From an uncultured Bacilli bacterium (lineage in GTDB: Bacteria > Bacillota_I > Bacilli_A > RF39 > UBA660): 5,904 nt of DNA. The stretch spans positions 1 to 5,904 of the forward strand of contig CANRHY010000060.1 of NCBI GenBank assembly GCA_947630515.1, given 5' to 3'. The position numbers and the translations under genes were made by a program. Positions 1-4,855 of the stretch are shown here, one piece after another (position 1 is the stretch's first letter; each line of letters begins with the position of its first letter). The notes under the pieces are model-generated. The model did no database searches. It was not told where the DNA came from and was given only the letters and a program-made list of their open reading frames with translations.

Positions 1-1
1 A

Positions 2-421
2 AGTTATATTATAAATGCCCTTATAAATGAGATAAGTAAAAAAGAAAAGAGTTGTGTAAGTATTTATTACCCACTTTTATTAAAAAAGTTAAAAGATAGT
101 TTTAACTCTAATAATGTTTCATTTACTCAAATATTTAATGAAATAGAAAATGCTAATGTTTTATTAATTGATGATATAGGAGCAGAAAACAACACTGCAT
201 GGGCAAGAGATGAAATTTTAGGAACAATTCTTCAAAGTAGAATGGATAACAATAAAATTACATTTTTTACTTCAAATTTTAGTTTAGAAGAATTGGAAAC
301 TCATTTAGGAGAAACAAATAATTCTAGTGAAAAAATAAAAGCAAGAAGAATAATAGAAAGAATAAAACAATTATTTATTCCTATTAAATTAGTAGGAGAA
401 AATAAAAGAAATATTAAATAA
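2..421 (+). CDS. dnaI: Primosomal protein DnaI (helicase loader), 3' part
   Basis: This is an open frame from the left edge to TAA at 419-421, giving 139 C-terminal residues. DnaI-family AAA+ ATPases load the replicative hexameric helicase (DnaC in Bacillus, DnaB elsewhere) onto DNA during replication initiation and restart, in the cytoplasm. Visible motifs, in fragment numbering, are Walker B LLIDDIGAE at 54-62, then WARDEILGTIL (67-77) with R80 in a QSRM context, a sensor-1-like FFTSNFSLEELE (88-99), and a C-terminal KARRIIERIKQL block followed by PIKLVGENKR. This order is typical of Bacillus DnaI and DnaC-like loaders. The N-terminal helicase-binding domain and Walker A lie upstream of the window. 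The next gene has its own promoter 40 bases on, so dnaI probably ends its transcription unit, although I see no clear hairpin after it. The family call is firm; the symbol rests on the Bacilli context. Confidence 0.9.
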   Translation, partial: SYIINALINEISKKEKSCVSIYYPLLLKKLKDSFNSNNVSFTQIFNEIENANVLLIDDIGAENNTAWARDEILGTILQSRMDNNKITFFTSNFSLEELETHLGETNNSSEKIKARRIIERIKQLFIPIKLVGENKRNIK

Positions 422-460
422 AAAACGTACATATTACTATAACAAACAAAATTTTTGAAC

Positions 461-489
461 TTGTATATTTTAAAAATTTATTCTATAAT
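461..489 (+). promoter_or_regulatory. Sigma-A-type promoter for the 122-residue ORF
   Basis: The -35 box is TTGTAT at 461-466, followed by a 17-base spacer and a perfect TATAAT -10 at 484-489. Transcription should start near 496, just before the SD sequence AGAGGAG at 504-510. That SD lies 9 bases from the ATG at 520. The spacing is ideal; the -35 matches TTGACA at four positions. Confidence 0.65.
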
Positions 490-519
490 TATCTTAAAGT
501 AGTAGAGGAGTAATGATAT

Positions 520-888
520 ATGAATAGATTTAAAAGAAATAAAGATATCGTTAATATTTGTAAAAATTATTATACTATTGTGGGTTCAGAGATAAGTGAG
601 AAAGATAAAGTTACAAGTAAAATAGTTAGAATGTATAGTGAGTATGTATTTAGTTTGGATATAGTAACTAAAAGAGAAGTAGAAAAACTAGAGCATATAG
701 ATAATATAATGCTTAAGTTTGTTAGTGATTTTAAGTTTAGAAAAGAGTTATGTAATCATTTTCTTACAATAAGAGTAAGTAAAGCAGTAAATAATATAGT
801 AGAATATGTAATTAATAAGATTATAGAATTTTCAGAAGATTATAAAGATATATATACAAGAAATATATATATTCCAAGATGGATATAG
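520..888 (+). CDS. Hypothetical 122-residue Lys/Ile-rich protein
   Basis: I do not recognise this protein. It is 122 residues long, probably cytosolic and mostly helical, with no signal peptide and no obvious membrane segment. It is rich in Lys, Ile, Asn and Tyr. The N-terminus is strongly basic (NRFKRNK) and the C-terminus ends in an aromatic IYIPRWI tail. The start is well supported: AGAGGAG at 504-510 is 9 bases upstream, behind a good sigma-A-type promoter. A terminator begins at its stop codon, so it appears to be a single-gene unit between dnaI and argS. Two Cys residues (C14, C78) are not arranged as a metal site. Codon use matches its neighbours, so there is no sign of recent transfer. 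That it is a real gene rests on promoter, SD and terminator; the function is unknown. Confidence 0.75.
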   Translation: MNRFKRNKDIVNICKNYYTIVGSEISEKDKVTSKIVRMYSEYVFSLDIVTKREVEKLEHIDNIMLKFVSDFKFRKELCNHFLTIRVSKAVNNIVEYVINKIIEFSEDYKDIYTRNIYIPRWI

Positions 889-916
889 AATAAAGTTTAC
901 TTTGTTCTTTTTTTTT
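888..916 (+). terminator. Intrinsic terminator after the 122-residue ORF
   Basis: An 8-bp stem (GAATAAAG at 888-895 with CTTTGTTC at 900-907, one G-U pair) closes a 4-base loop and is followed by nine T residues (908-916). The stem begins on the last base of the TAG stop codon. The right arm and T tract overlap the predicted argS promoter. Confidence 0.7.
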
Positions 917-924
917 AGTATAAT
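896..924 (+). promoter_or_regulatory. Probable argS promoter embedded in the terminator
   Basis: TATAAT at 919-924 directly follows the terminator T tract. A TTTACT -35-like box (896-901) sits exactly 17 bases upstream, inside the terminator loop and right arm. Transcription would start near 931, essentially at the AGGAGG SD (931-936), which lies 9 bases from the argS ATG. The leader would therefore be only about 15 bases. The -10 is perfect; the -35 matches four of six positions. Confidence 0.5.
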
Positions 925-945
925 TTTCCTAGGAGGAAAAAACAT

Positions 946-2619
946 ATGATAAAAGATATAGAAAATGTTTTAAAGGGTGTTTTTGAAGAGTTAGGATATT
1001 TAGATTATTTAAAAGTTTCTTATAGTGATAAAGCAGACGCGCAAATAAATAGTGTTTTTCAAATTAGTAAAGATAAACATATAAGTCCTAAAGAAGTAGG
1101 AGAAAGTATAGTAGACGCTATTCAAAAAATAGATAACTTTAGTGATTATTTTAAAAGTGTTCTATTTGTTTTACCAGGATTTATTAATATTAATTTATCA
1201 GATAAATATATAAGTGACTTTATTAATCAAAAGAAATACATTTCTAATAATAAAAAAAGTGAGTTATACTTTCTAGATTATGGTGGGCCTAACATAGCAA
1301 AACCTCTTCATATTGGGCATTTAAGACCTGCTATTATTGGAGAAAGTTTAAAAAGAATATTAAAGTATGCTGGATATAATGTTATAAGTGATGTGCATTT
1401 AGGAGATTATGGGCTTCAAATCGGACAAGTTATATATGGAATAGTAAGTGAAAATAAAGGGGTAGATGATATTACAATAGATTACTTAAATTATATATAT
1501 CCTAAAATGAGTGCTCTATGTAAAACTAATGAAGAAGTTTATAATAATTGTAAGAAAACTACTGTTGATTTTCAAAATGGATTAGATAGATATCTAGAGT
1601 TATATAAAAAAATAAAAGAAGTTAGTATTAAAGATATTACAAGAATTTATGAATATTTAGGAGTATCCTTTGATTTATGGCTTGGAGAAAGTGATGCAGA
1701 GGGTTCTATTTCTAAAGTAAAACATATATTAAATGAAAAGGGTCTATTAAAGTTAGACGATGGAGCACTTGTTGTCTATGTTAAAAAAGAAGACGATAAT
1801 AAAGAAATGCCTCCTTGTTTAATTGAAAAAAGTGATGGAAGTAATGGTTACCCAGTTACAGATATAGCAACTATATATGATAGGGTAAACGAATATAACC
1901 CAGATTATATATTATATGTAACTGACCCAAGACAAAGTCTTCATTTTGAACAAGTATTTAGAGTAACTGAATTTATGGGACTTACTAATAAAGCACACCT
2001 AGAACATATTCCATTTGGAACTATTAATGGAAGTGATGGACGCCCATTTAAAACTAGAAGTGGAGACGCATTAAAATTAGATATATTATTTAATGAAGTT
2101 AAAACAAGTTTCTTATCTAAAAGAGAAGAAAATAAAAATATGAGTGAAGAAGACTTAAATATAATTATAAATGCTATTGTTAAATTTGCTGATTTACAAA
2201 ATAATAGAGAAAAGAATTATAACTTTGATATTAGTAAATTTAGTGAAGTTTCTGGTAAAACTGGACCATATATTTTATATAGTGCACTAAGAGTTAGAAA
2301 ATTGCTGCTTAGTAATGAGTGTACAAACAACATGTTAAGTGGTAAAATACACTCAGAAATTGATAGAGAATTAAGAATTAAGATAATGGAAGCAGAAAAA
2401 TACTTAAATAAAGCTGTCACAGAAAGAATGCCATCTTATATAGCAGAATATATATATGATTTATGTAATTTACTTAATAGTTTTTATGAAAGTGAAAACA
2501 TTAGTAAGTTAAGTGATGACGTAGTTAAAAATGATTATTTAAATATATTAAATGTAGCTTATAATTTAGTAAAAGATTACTTAAATTTGCTTATTATAGA
2601 TTTACCAAGCGCTATGTAA
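946..2619 (+). CDS. argS: Arginine--tRNA ligase (class I)
   Basis: This is a complete 557-residue arginyl-tRNA synthetase, close to the usual bacterial length. It charges tRNA-Arg with arginine using ATP in the cytoplasm. The order of parts is an N-terminal Add-1 tRNA-binding domain (about 1-85), then the Rossmann catalytic core with the HIGH signature at 122-125 (PLHIGHLRPAIIGESL) and the HLGDYGLQIGQ segment (151-161). The ArgRS-specific PFKTRSG loop at 367-373 takes the place of a canonical KMSKS, as is common in this family. The C-terminal DALR anticodon-binding domain opens with TGPYILYSALRVRKLL (439-454). The start follows AGGAGG (931-936) by 9 bases. The frame is intact and no key residue appears lost. 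The gene probably has its own promoter overlapping the preceding terminator, and a strong hairpin follows the stop. Confidence 0.97.
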   Translation: MIKDIENVLKGVFEELGYLDYLKVSYSDKADAQINSVFQISKDKHISPKEVGESIVDAIQKIDNFSDYFKSVLFVLPGFININLSDKYISDFINQKKYISNNKKSELYFLDYGGPNIAKPLHIGHLRPAIIGESLKRILKYAGYNVISDVHLGDYGLQIGQVIYGIVSENKGVDDITIDYLNYIYPKMSALCKTNEEVYNNCKKTTVDFQNGLDRYLELYKKIKEVSIKDITRIYEYLGVSFDLWLGESDAEGSISKVKHILNEKGLLKLDDGALVVYVKKEDDNKEMPPCLIEKSDGSNGYPVTDIATIYDRVNEYNPDYILYVTDPRQSLHFEQVFRVTEFMGLTNKAHLEHIPFGTINGSDGRPFKTRSGDALKLDILFNEVKTSFLSKREENKNMSEEDLNIIINAIVKFADLQNNREKNYNFDISKFSEVSGKTGPYILYSALRVRKLLLSNECTNNMLSGKIHSEIDRELRIKIMEAEKYLNKAVTERMPSYIAEYIYDLCNLLNSFYESENISKLSDDVVKNDYLNILNVAYNLVKDYLNLLIIDLPSAM

Positions 2620-2623
2620 AATA

Positions 2624-2659
2624 AAACTATTAGAGTGGTTTCTAATAGTTTATTTTTTT
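2624..2659. terminator. Shared convergent terminator of argS and the membrane-protein gene
   Basis: A perfect 11-bp stem (AAACTATTAGA at 2624-2634, TCTAATAGTTT at 2641-2651) with a GTGGTT loop is followed by seven T residues (2653-2659). An A-rich flank (2618-2626) supplies a U-rich tract for the other strand, so the hairpin can stop transcripts from both convergent genes. The stop codon of the minus-strand gene (2650-2652) lies partly within the stem. Confidence 0.85.
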
Positions 2660-3387
2660 AAAGTGTATTTTTTATTCTTTACAATATCTGTTATTATTTC
2701 AATTTCTTCTATGCTATATTTATCTTTTAATGCTTCATTTAATTTGCCTTTTTCATAATATTCTTTATATATATTTAAATTATATCCAATATTACGATAA
2801 AATTCTAATTGTCTTTCTAGAGTACTTAATTTTTCATTATTATTAATTTCTATTGTTCTAAAAGTTTTATCTTCAAGTTCTCTTTTCTTGTTTCTTTTTA
2901 ATTTTTTTAATTTTTCTTTTTCTATAATTACTTGGCTCTTTAAGTAATCTAATTCACTTTCAGTAGCACTTTCTTTTTTCTTGTCTATTTTATATTGAAA
3001 GTAGTTAACTAATTCTAAAGTTCCTCCAATTGGTACTGCATAAGAAGCCATAAATAACATATCTAAAAGTCCTCTATTAATATTACCGAATCTAGTATAC
3101 ATAGATTCGAATAAATTTATTCCTAATGCTTTTGAAATTAAAGGTAACACTGTAAATGATAAAATAATTACTGATATTAGAATAATTGGAATATAATGTT
3201 TACTATTATTTCTTCTATATATTTCAATGTCTTCTTCTAGATTTAAAATTTTATTTTTCATAGTTTCAATTAAATTTTCTTCTATTAATACGTTATCTAA
3301 GTTATCATAATATTCTTCTACTTTTTGGTTATTTAAATTATCTCTTACAATAACCTTACCATTTATATAAGTATATTCTTTATTCAT
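2650..3387 (-). CDS. Hypothetical two-helix membrane protein with coiled coil
   Basis: This 245-residue protein is not recognised by function. An N-terminal soluble stretch (YTYINGKVIV, then a DNLDNVLIEENLIETM segment) leads into a charged helix. Two hydrophobic membrane segments follow at about residues 65-88 and 106-130, joined by a short loop. A long Lys/Glu-rich coiled coil runs from about 133 to 185, and a helical tail completes the protein. There is no signal peptide, so N- and C-terminal parts are probably both cytoplasmic. The start is placed at the second in-frame ATG (3385-3387) because AGAGGA lies 5 bases upstream of it. An ATG seven codons earlier (3406-3408) has no SD and sits at the predicted transcription start. 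It is a single-gene unit with a shared terminator and reads like a lineage-specific envelope protein. Confidence 0.8.
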   Translation of the reverse strand: MNKEYTYINGKVIVRDNLNNQKVEEYYDNLDNVLIEENLIETMKNKILNLEEDIEIYRRNNSKHYIPIILISVIILSFTVLPLISKALGINLFESMYTRFGNINRGLLDMLFMASYAVPIGGTLELVNYFQYKIDKKKESATESELDYLKSQVIIEKEKLKKLKRNKKRELEDKTFRTIEINNNEKLSTLERQLEFYRNIGYNLNIYKEYYEKGKLNEALKDKYSIEEIEIITDIVKNKKYTLKK

Positions 3388-3411
3388 ATAAATCCTCTCA
3401 AACAGCATAAT

Positions 3412-3439
3412 ATTATATCACTAATTTTAGAAAATGCAA
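3412..3439 (-). promoter_or_regulatory. Extended -10 promoter of the membrane-protein gene
   Basis: On the minus strand, TGATATAAT (plus-strand 3412-3420) is an extended -10 element. A weak TTGCAT -35 (3434-3439) stands 16 bases upstream. Transcription should start near 3405, which leaves the first possible ATG at 3408 outside or at the very end of the mRNA and supports the start at 3387. Confidence 0.6.
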
Positions 3440-3472
3440 CAAATTTAGTACATTTTCAATTTGAATTAAATT

Positions 3473-3506
3473 AAAAAAGCCTTGAAATACTACTTTCAAA
3501 GCCTTT
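3473..3506 (-). terminator. Terminator of tRNA-Arg
   Basis: On the minus strand, a 13-bp stem with two G-U pairs (plus-strand arms 3494-3506 and 3475-3487) closes a 6-base loop and ends in a U tract (complement of A at 3473-3478). It starts 11 bases after the tRNA CCA end. The plus-strand orientation also has a T-rich flank, but no plus-strand gene lies upstream to need it. Confidence 0.85.
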
Positions 3507-3517
3507 ATTTTCTTAAG

Positions 3518-3593
3518 TGGCGTCCCCGAGTGGATTCGAACCACCGACACCCACCTTAGGAGGGTGGTGCTCTTCCAGCTGAGCTACGAGGAC
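3518..3593 (-). tRNA. tRNA-Arg (anticodon CCU)
   Basis: This is a 76-nucleotide cloverleaf on the minus strand. The acceptor stem pairs GTCCTCG with CGGGGAC (one G-U). The D stem is GCTC/GAGC with AGCTGGAA as its loop. The anticodon stem CCACC/GGTGG encloses loop CTCCTAA, giving anticodon CCU (plus-strand 3558-3560). A 5-base variable region precedes the T arm, GGTGG/CCACT, with loop TTCGAAT. The discriminator base is G and the 3' CCA is encoded. It reads AGG arginine codons, which are rare beside AGA in these genes. A terminator follows closely, so the tRNA is transcribed alone. Confidence 0.97.
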
Positions 3594-3601
3594 ATGTATA
3601 C

Positions 3602-3610
3602 ATTATATCA
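3602..3610 (-). promoter_or_regulatory. Extended -10 element for tRNA-Arg
   Basis: On the minus strand the 9-mer TGATATAAT, a TG-extended perfect -10, places the transcription start near 3595, one or two bases before the mature tRNA 5' end at 3593. The matching -35 region is only TTAAAA-like (3625-3630). The same 9-mer drives the neighbouring membrane-protein gene. Confidence 0.6.
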
Positions 3611-3644
3611 TACTTTTATAAGTTTTTTAAGTCTTTTTTACTAG

Positions 3645-3672
3645 CACCTTTTATAAATACTCTCATAAATTA
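3645..3672 (+). promoter_or_regulatory. Possible sigma-K-type promoter of the coat-like gene
   Basis: CATAAATTA at 3664-3672 fits the Bacillus sigma-K -10 consensus CATANNNTA, and CACC at 3645-3648 supplies the short -35 'AC' with a 16-base spacer. Known cotY/cotZ genes are sigma-K dependent, which makes the match meaningful. In AT-rich DNA it can also arise by chance. No convincing sigma-A pair was found here: TATAAA at 3652-3657 lacks a -35. Confidence 0.4.
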
Positions 3673-3703
3673 TTAGTGAATATAAAGAAAGGGTGGATAA
3701 TAT

Positions 3704-4180
3704 ATGAATAGTAATTTTAATAATAATAGTTGTTGTTCTTGTAATAATAATAACAATGATTGTAATAATTGTATAGCAGAAATACTTCAAGTTATAAATG
3801 TCCTTCAATCAAATGCATGTCCAGATAATTGTCTAAATTCTTGTGATAGACCTGCACTTGGGGGAGGAAGTAACTGTGTTGTATGTAATACTAGACCAAT
3901 AATGTTATATACATGTGGAAGTAATGGAACTCCATGGAGTATGCCAACTTCTAGAGTAAATACTGATTGTACTGCAGAAGGTGCTACTGGATGCTCTAAT
4001 GTATTTAGAGTAGAAAAAGTAGATGGATGTTGTTGTACTTTTAGAGTACTAGCGCCTAATACAGATACTACAAGTCCATATCCTTATGTAGCAACTGATT
4101 CAATATTTACTATGAATATAAATTGTTGTTGTGCAGTAAGGTGTTTAAACGATACATACGTTGAATGTATCTGTGGTTAA
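3704..4180 (+). CDS. CotY/CotZ-family cysteine-rich spore coat-like protein
   Basis: This 158-residue protein contains 22 cysteines by my count. The N-terminal tail is low complexity, Asn/Cys-rich (1-23, with CCSC and a CNNC pair). An amphipathic helix follows (IAEILQVINVLQ, 24-35), then a Cys cluster (39-61). The globular part shows PIMLYTCG (65-72), NVFRVEKVDGCCCTFRVL (99-116) and a C-terminal CCCAVRCLND (141-150). These blocks resemble Bacillus CotZ/CotY and exosporium ExsY, which self-assemble into disulfide-linked lattices on the spore surface. It has no signal peptide, as expected for a coat protein made in the mother cell. The SD-like AAAGGGTGG (3688-3696) is 7 bases from the ATG. It is a single-gene unit. 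The family call is from remembered motifs; a role in sporulation is inference, since the organism may not sporulate. Confidence 0.75.
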   Translation: MNSNFNNNSCCSCNNNNNDCNNCIAEILQVINVLQSNACPDNCLNSCDRPALGGGSNCVVCNTRPIMLYTCGSNGTPWSMPTSRVNTDCTAEGATGCSNVFRVEKVDGCCCTFRVLAPNTDTTSPYPYVATDSIFTMNINCCCAVRCLNDTYVECICG

Positions 4181-4204
4181 TTAAGTATCAAGTATAATTA
4201 AATT

Positions 4205-4240
4205 AAAAAGGGTATAATTTGTTAGATTATATCCTTTTTT
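4205..4240. terminator. Bidirectional terminator between coat-like gene and regulator operon
   Basis: A 14-bp stem with one G-U pair (4205-4218 with 4226-4239) closes a 7-base loop. T residues at 4235-4240 serve the plus strand, and A residues at 4205-4209 give a U tract on the minus strand. The stop codon of the truncated RHH gene (4222-4224) lies in the loop, so that gene runs into the hairpin. Confidence 0.85.
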
Positions 4241-4329
4241 ACTTTTCTACTTTGTTCTTCTAAAGCAATCATATCTAATTGTTGTTTTAAATCTTCATCA
4301 ATTCTTACATATATAACTTCTTTATTCAT
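4222..4329 (-). CDS. Truncated second copy of the RHH protein (35 residues)
   Basis: This small ORF starts at ATG 4327-4329 behind TAGGTG (4335-4340), 5 bases upstream, and lies 17 bases after the XRE gene. Its first 26 residues are identical to the 50-residue RHH protein encoded at 4576-4728: beta strand EVIYVRID and helix A, to ALEEQ. The remaining nine residues (SRKVKKDII) are unrelated, and the second helix, needed for a complete RHH dimer core, is missing. Across the 78 shared bases there are six differences, all synonymous. The end lies in the operon terminator. It may be a decaying duplicate, or a short protein that modifies the full-length one. Translation is plausible; function is not shown. 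Confidence 0.55.
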   Translation of the reverse strand: MNKEVIYVRIDEDLKQQLDMIALEEQSRKVKKDII

Positions 4330-4346
4330 AACTTCACCTAATAATG

Positions 4347-4571
4347 TTATATAACGTCTTTCTTATTCTCAATTTCAATGTCTATATCAAATACCTTAGC
4401 TATCTTAATTAAGTCTTTAAAATATAAATTACTTCTTCCAATTTCATTTGATTGTTGCCAATCTACAGATTTACCAATTTTCTTAGCAAATTCTTTTTGA
4501 GTTAATCCAGTACTTTGTCTAATAAATTTTAATATTTCATTAGCTTTATAATCTTTTACATTTAATTTCAT
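4347..4571 (-). CDS. Small XRE-type helix-turn-helix regulator
   Basis: This is a 74-residue single-domain DNA-binding protein of the Cro/C1 (XRE) type. Helix 1 is about residues 10-20 (ANEILKFIRQS). GLTQKEFAKKIG at 22-33 is the characteristic second helix, with Q25 and A29 at the usual conserved positions. KSVDWQQSNEIGR (34-46) covers the turn and recognition helix. FKDLIKIAKVFDIDIEIE (51-68) supplies the last helix and a short strand. The ATG is only 4 bases after the stop of the upstream RHH gene and has no strong SD, so translation is probably coupled. It is the middle gene of a three-gene operon divergent from the repeat surface-protein gene, and is likely a local transcriptional regulator. 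No toxin or metabolic partner is visible. Confidence 0.85.
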   Translation of the reverse strand: MKLNVKDYKANEILKFIRQSTGLTQKEFAKKIGKSVDWQQSNEIGRSNLYFKDLIKIAKVFDIDIEIENKKDVI

Positions 4572-4575
4572 AAAA

Positions 4576-4728
4576 TCACTTACTTTTTTCTTTGTTATAG
4601 TCTTCTATAAATTTAGTAAGTATTCTAGTTACTAAATTATTTAAACTTCTTTGTTCTTCAAGCGCAATCATATCTAGTTGTTGCTTTAGATCTTCATCAA
4701 TTCTTACATATATAACTTCTTTATTCAT
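4576..4728 (-). CDS. Ribbon-helix-helix DNA-binding protein (Arc/CopG-like)
   Basis: This is a complete 50-residue protein. A short N-terminal beta strand (EVIYVRID, 4-11) leads to helix A (EDLKQQLDMIALEEQ, 12-26), a turn (RSLNN) and helix B (LVTRILTKFIEDY, 32-44). This is the ribbon-helix-helix plan, in which dimers insert the paired strands into the major groove. Exposed strand residues Y7 and R9 are candidates for base contact. The start is set by AAGGAGA (plus-strand 4735-4741), 6 bases from the ATG. It is the first gene of an operon with the XRE regulator and a truncated copy of itself. Proteins of this size are often repressors of their own promoter or antitoxins; no toxin is adjacent, so a repressor role at the divergent intergenic repeats is the favoured inference. 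Confidence 0.8.
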   Translation of the reverse strand: MNKEVIYVRIDEDLKQQLDMIALEEQRSLNNLVTRILTKFIEDYNKEKSK

Positions 4729-4751
4729 AATTTTTCTCCTTATCTATCTAT

Positions 4752-4757
4752 ATTATA
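4752..4757 (-). promoter_or_regulatory. -10 box of the RHH/XRE operon promoter
   Basis: On the minus strand a perfect TATAAT lies 23 bases before the RHH start codon, with transcription expected near 4745. The -35 region around 4775-4780 reads only CATATT, so this promoter is weak or activator-assisted. That region abuts the first 21-bp direct repeat (4776-4796), consistent with autoregulation. Confidence 0.5.
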
Positions 4758-4775
4758 AATTAATTTTTGTAGAAA

Positions 4776-4796
4776 ATATGCTTGCATAGTGATATC
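4776..4796 (+). repeat. Direct repeat copy 1 (candidate operator)
   Basis: The pattern ATATG-N3-GCATAGTGATATC occurs here and again at 4815-4835, with 18 of 21 positions identical. This copy covers the -35 box and part of the spacer of the divergent plus-strand promoter, and the weak -35 region of the minus-strand operon. A bound protein would therefore be able to block both. Confidence 0.7.
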
Positions 4797-4810
4797 TTAT
4801 GAGTTATAAT
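4782..4810 (+). promoter_or_regulatory. Sigma-A-type promoter of the repeat surface protein
   Basis: TTGCAT at 4782-4787 is followed by exactly 17 bases and a perfect TATAAT at 4805-4810. Transcription should start near 4817, giving a leader of about 39 bases. Candidate operator copies lie over the -35 and just after the start point. Confidence 0.65.
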
Positions 4811-4812
4811 TT

Positions 4813-4841
4813 AAATATGATAGCATAGTGATATCATATTT
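4813..4841. repeat. Perfect 10-bp inverted repeat around operator copy 2
   Basis: AAATATGATA at 4813-4822 and TATCATATTT at 4832-4841 are exact reverse complements with a 9-base centre (GCATAGTGA). The site contains most of direct repeat copy 2. Because the predicted transcript starts near 4817, part of the left arm lies upstream of the RNA, which favours a DNA-binding palindrome over an RNA hairpin. Confidence 0.7.
4815..4835 (+). repeat. Direct repeat copy 2 (candidate operator)
   Basis: This is the second ATATG-N3-GCATAGTGATATC copy, 39 bp after the first. It spans the expected transcription start and early leader of the surface-protein gene, a classic position for a repressor site. Unlike copy 1, its flanks complete a perfect palindrome, so it may be the stronger site. 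Confidence 0.7.
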
Positions 4842-4855
4842 ATGGAGGTGTCGTT

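Noticed and set aside
455..460. TTGAAC as the -35 box for the 122-residue ORF
   Set aside because: The spacer to TATAAT would be 23 bases; TTGTAT at 461 gives 17.
2217..2420. Minus-strand 67-residue ORF
   Set aside because: It lies wholly within argS, in its conserved DALR domain region, and has no SD or promoter; it is a shadow frame.
3388..3408. Upstream ATG as start of the membrane-protein gene
   Set aside because: No SD precedes it and it coincides with the predicted transcription start; the ATG at 3385-3387 has AGAGGA 5 bases upstream.
4222..4728. Toxin-antitoxin operon
   Set aside because: All three products look like DNA-binding proteins or a fragment of one; no nuclease, kinase or other toxin-like protein is present.
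2..4728. Mycoplasma-type genetic code (UGA = Trp)
   Set aside because: UGG is used for Trp, the recognised proteins have no in-frame UGA, and the RHH gene ends with UGA.
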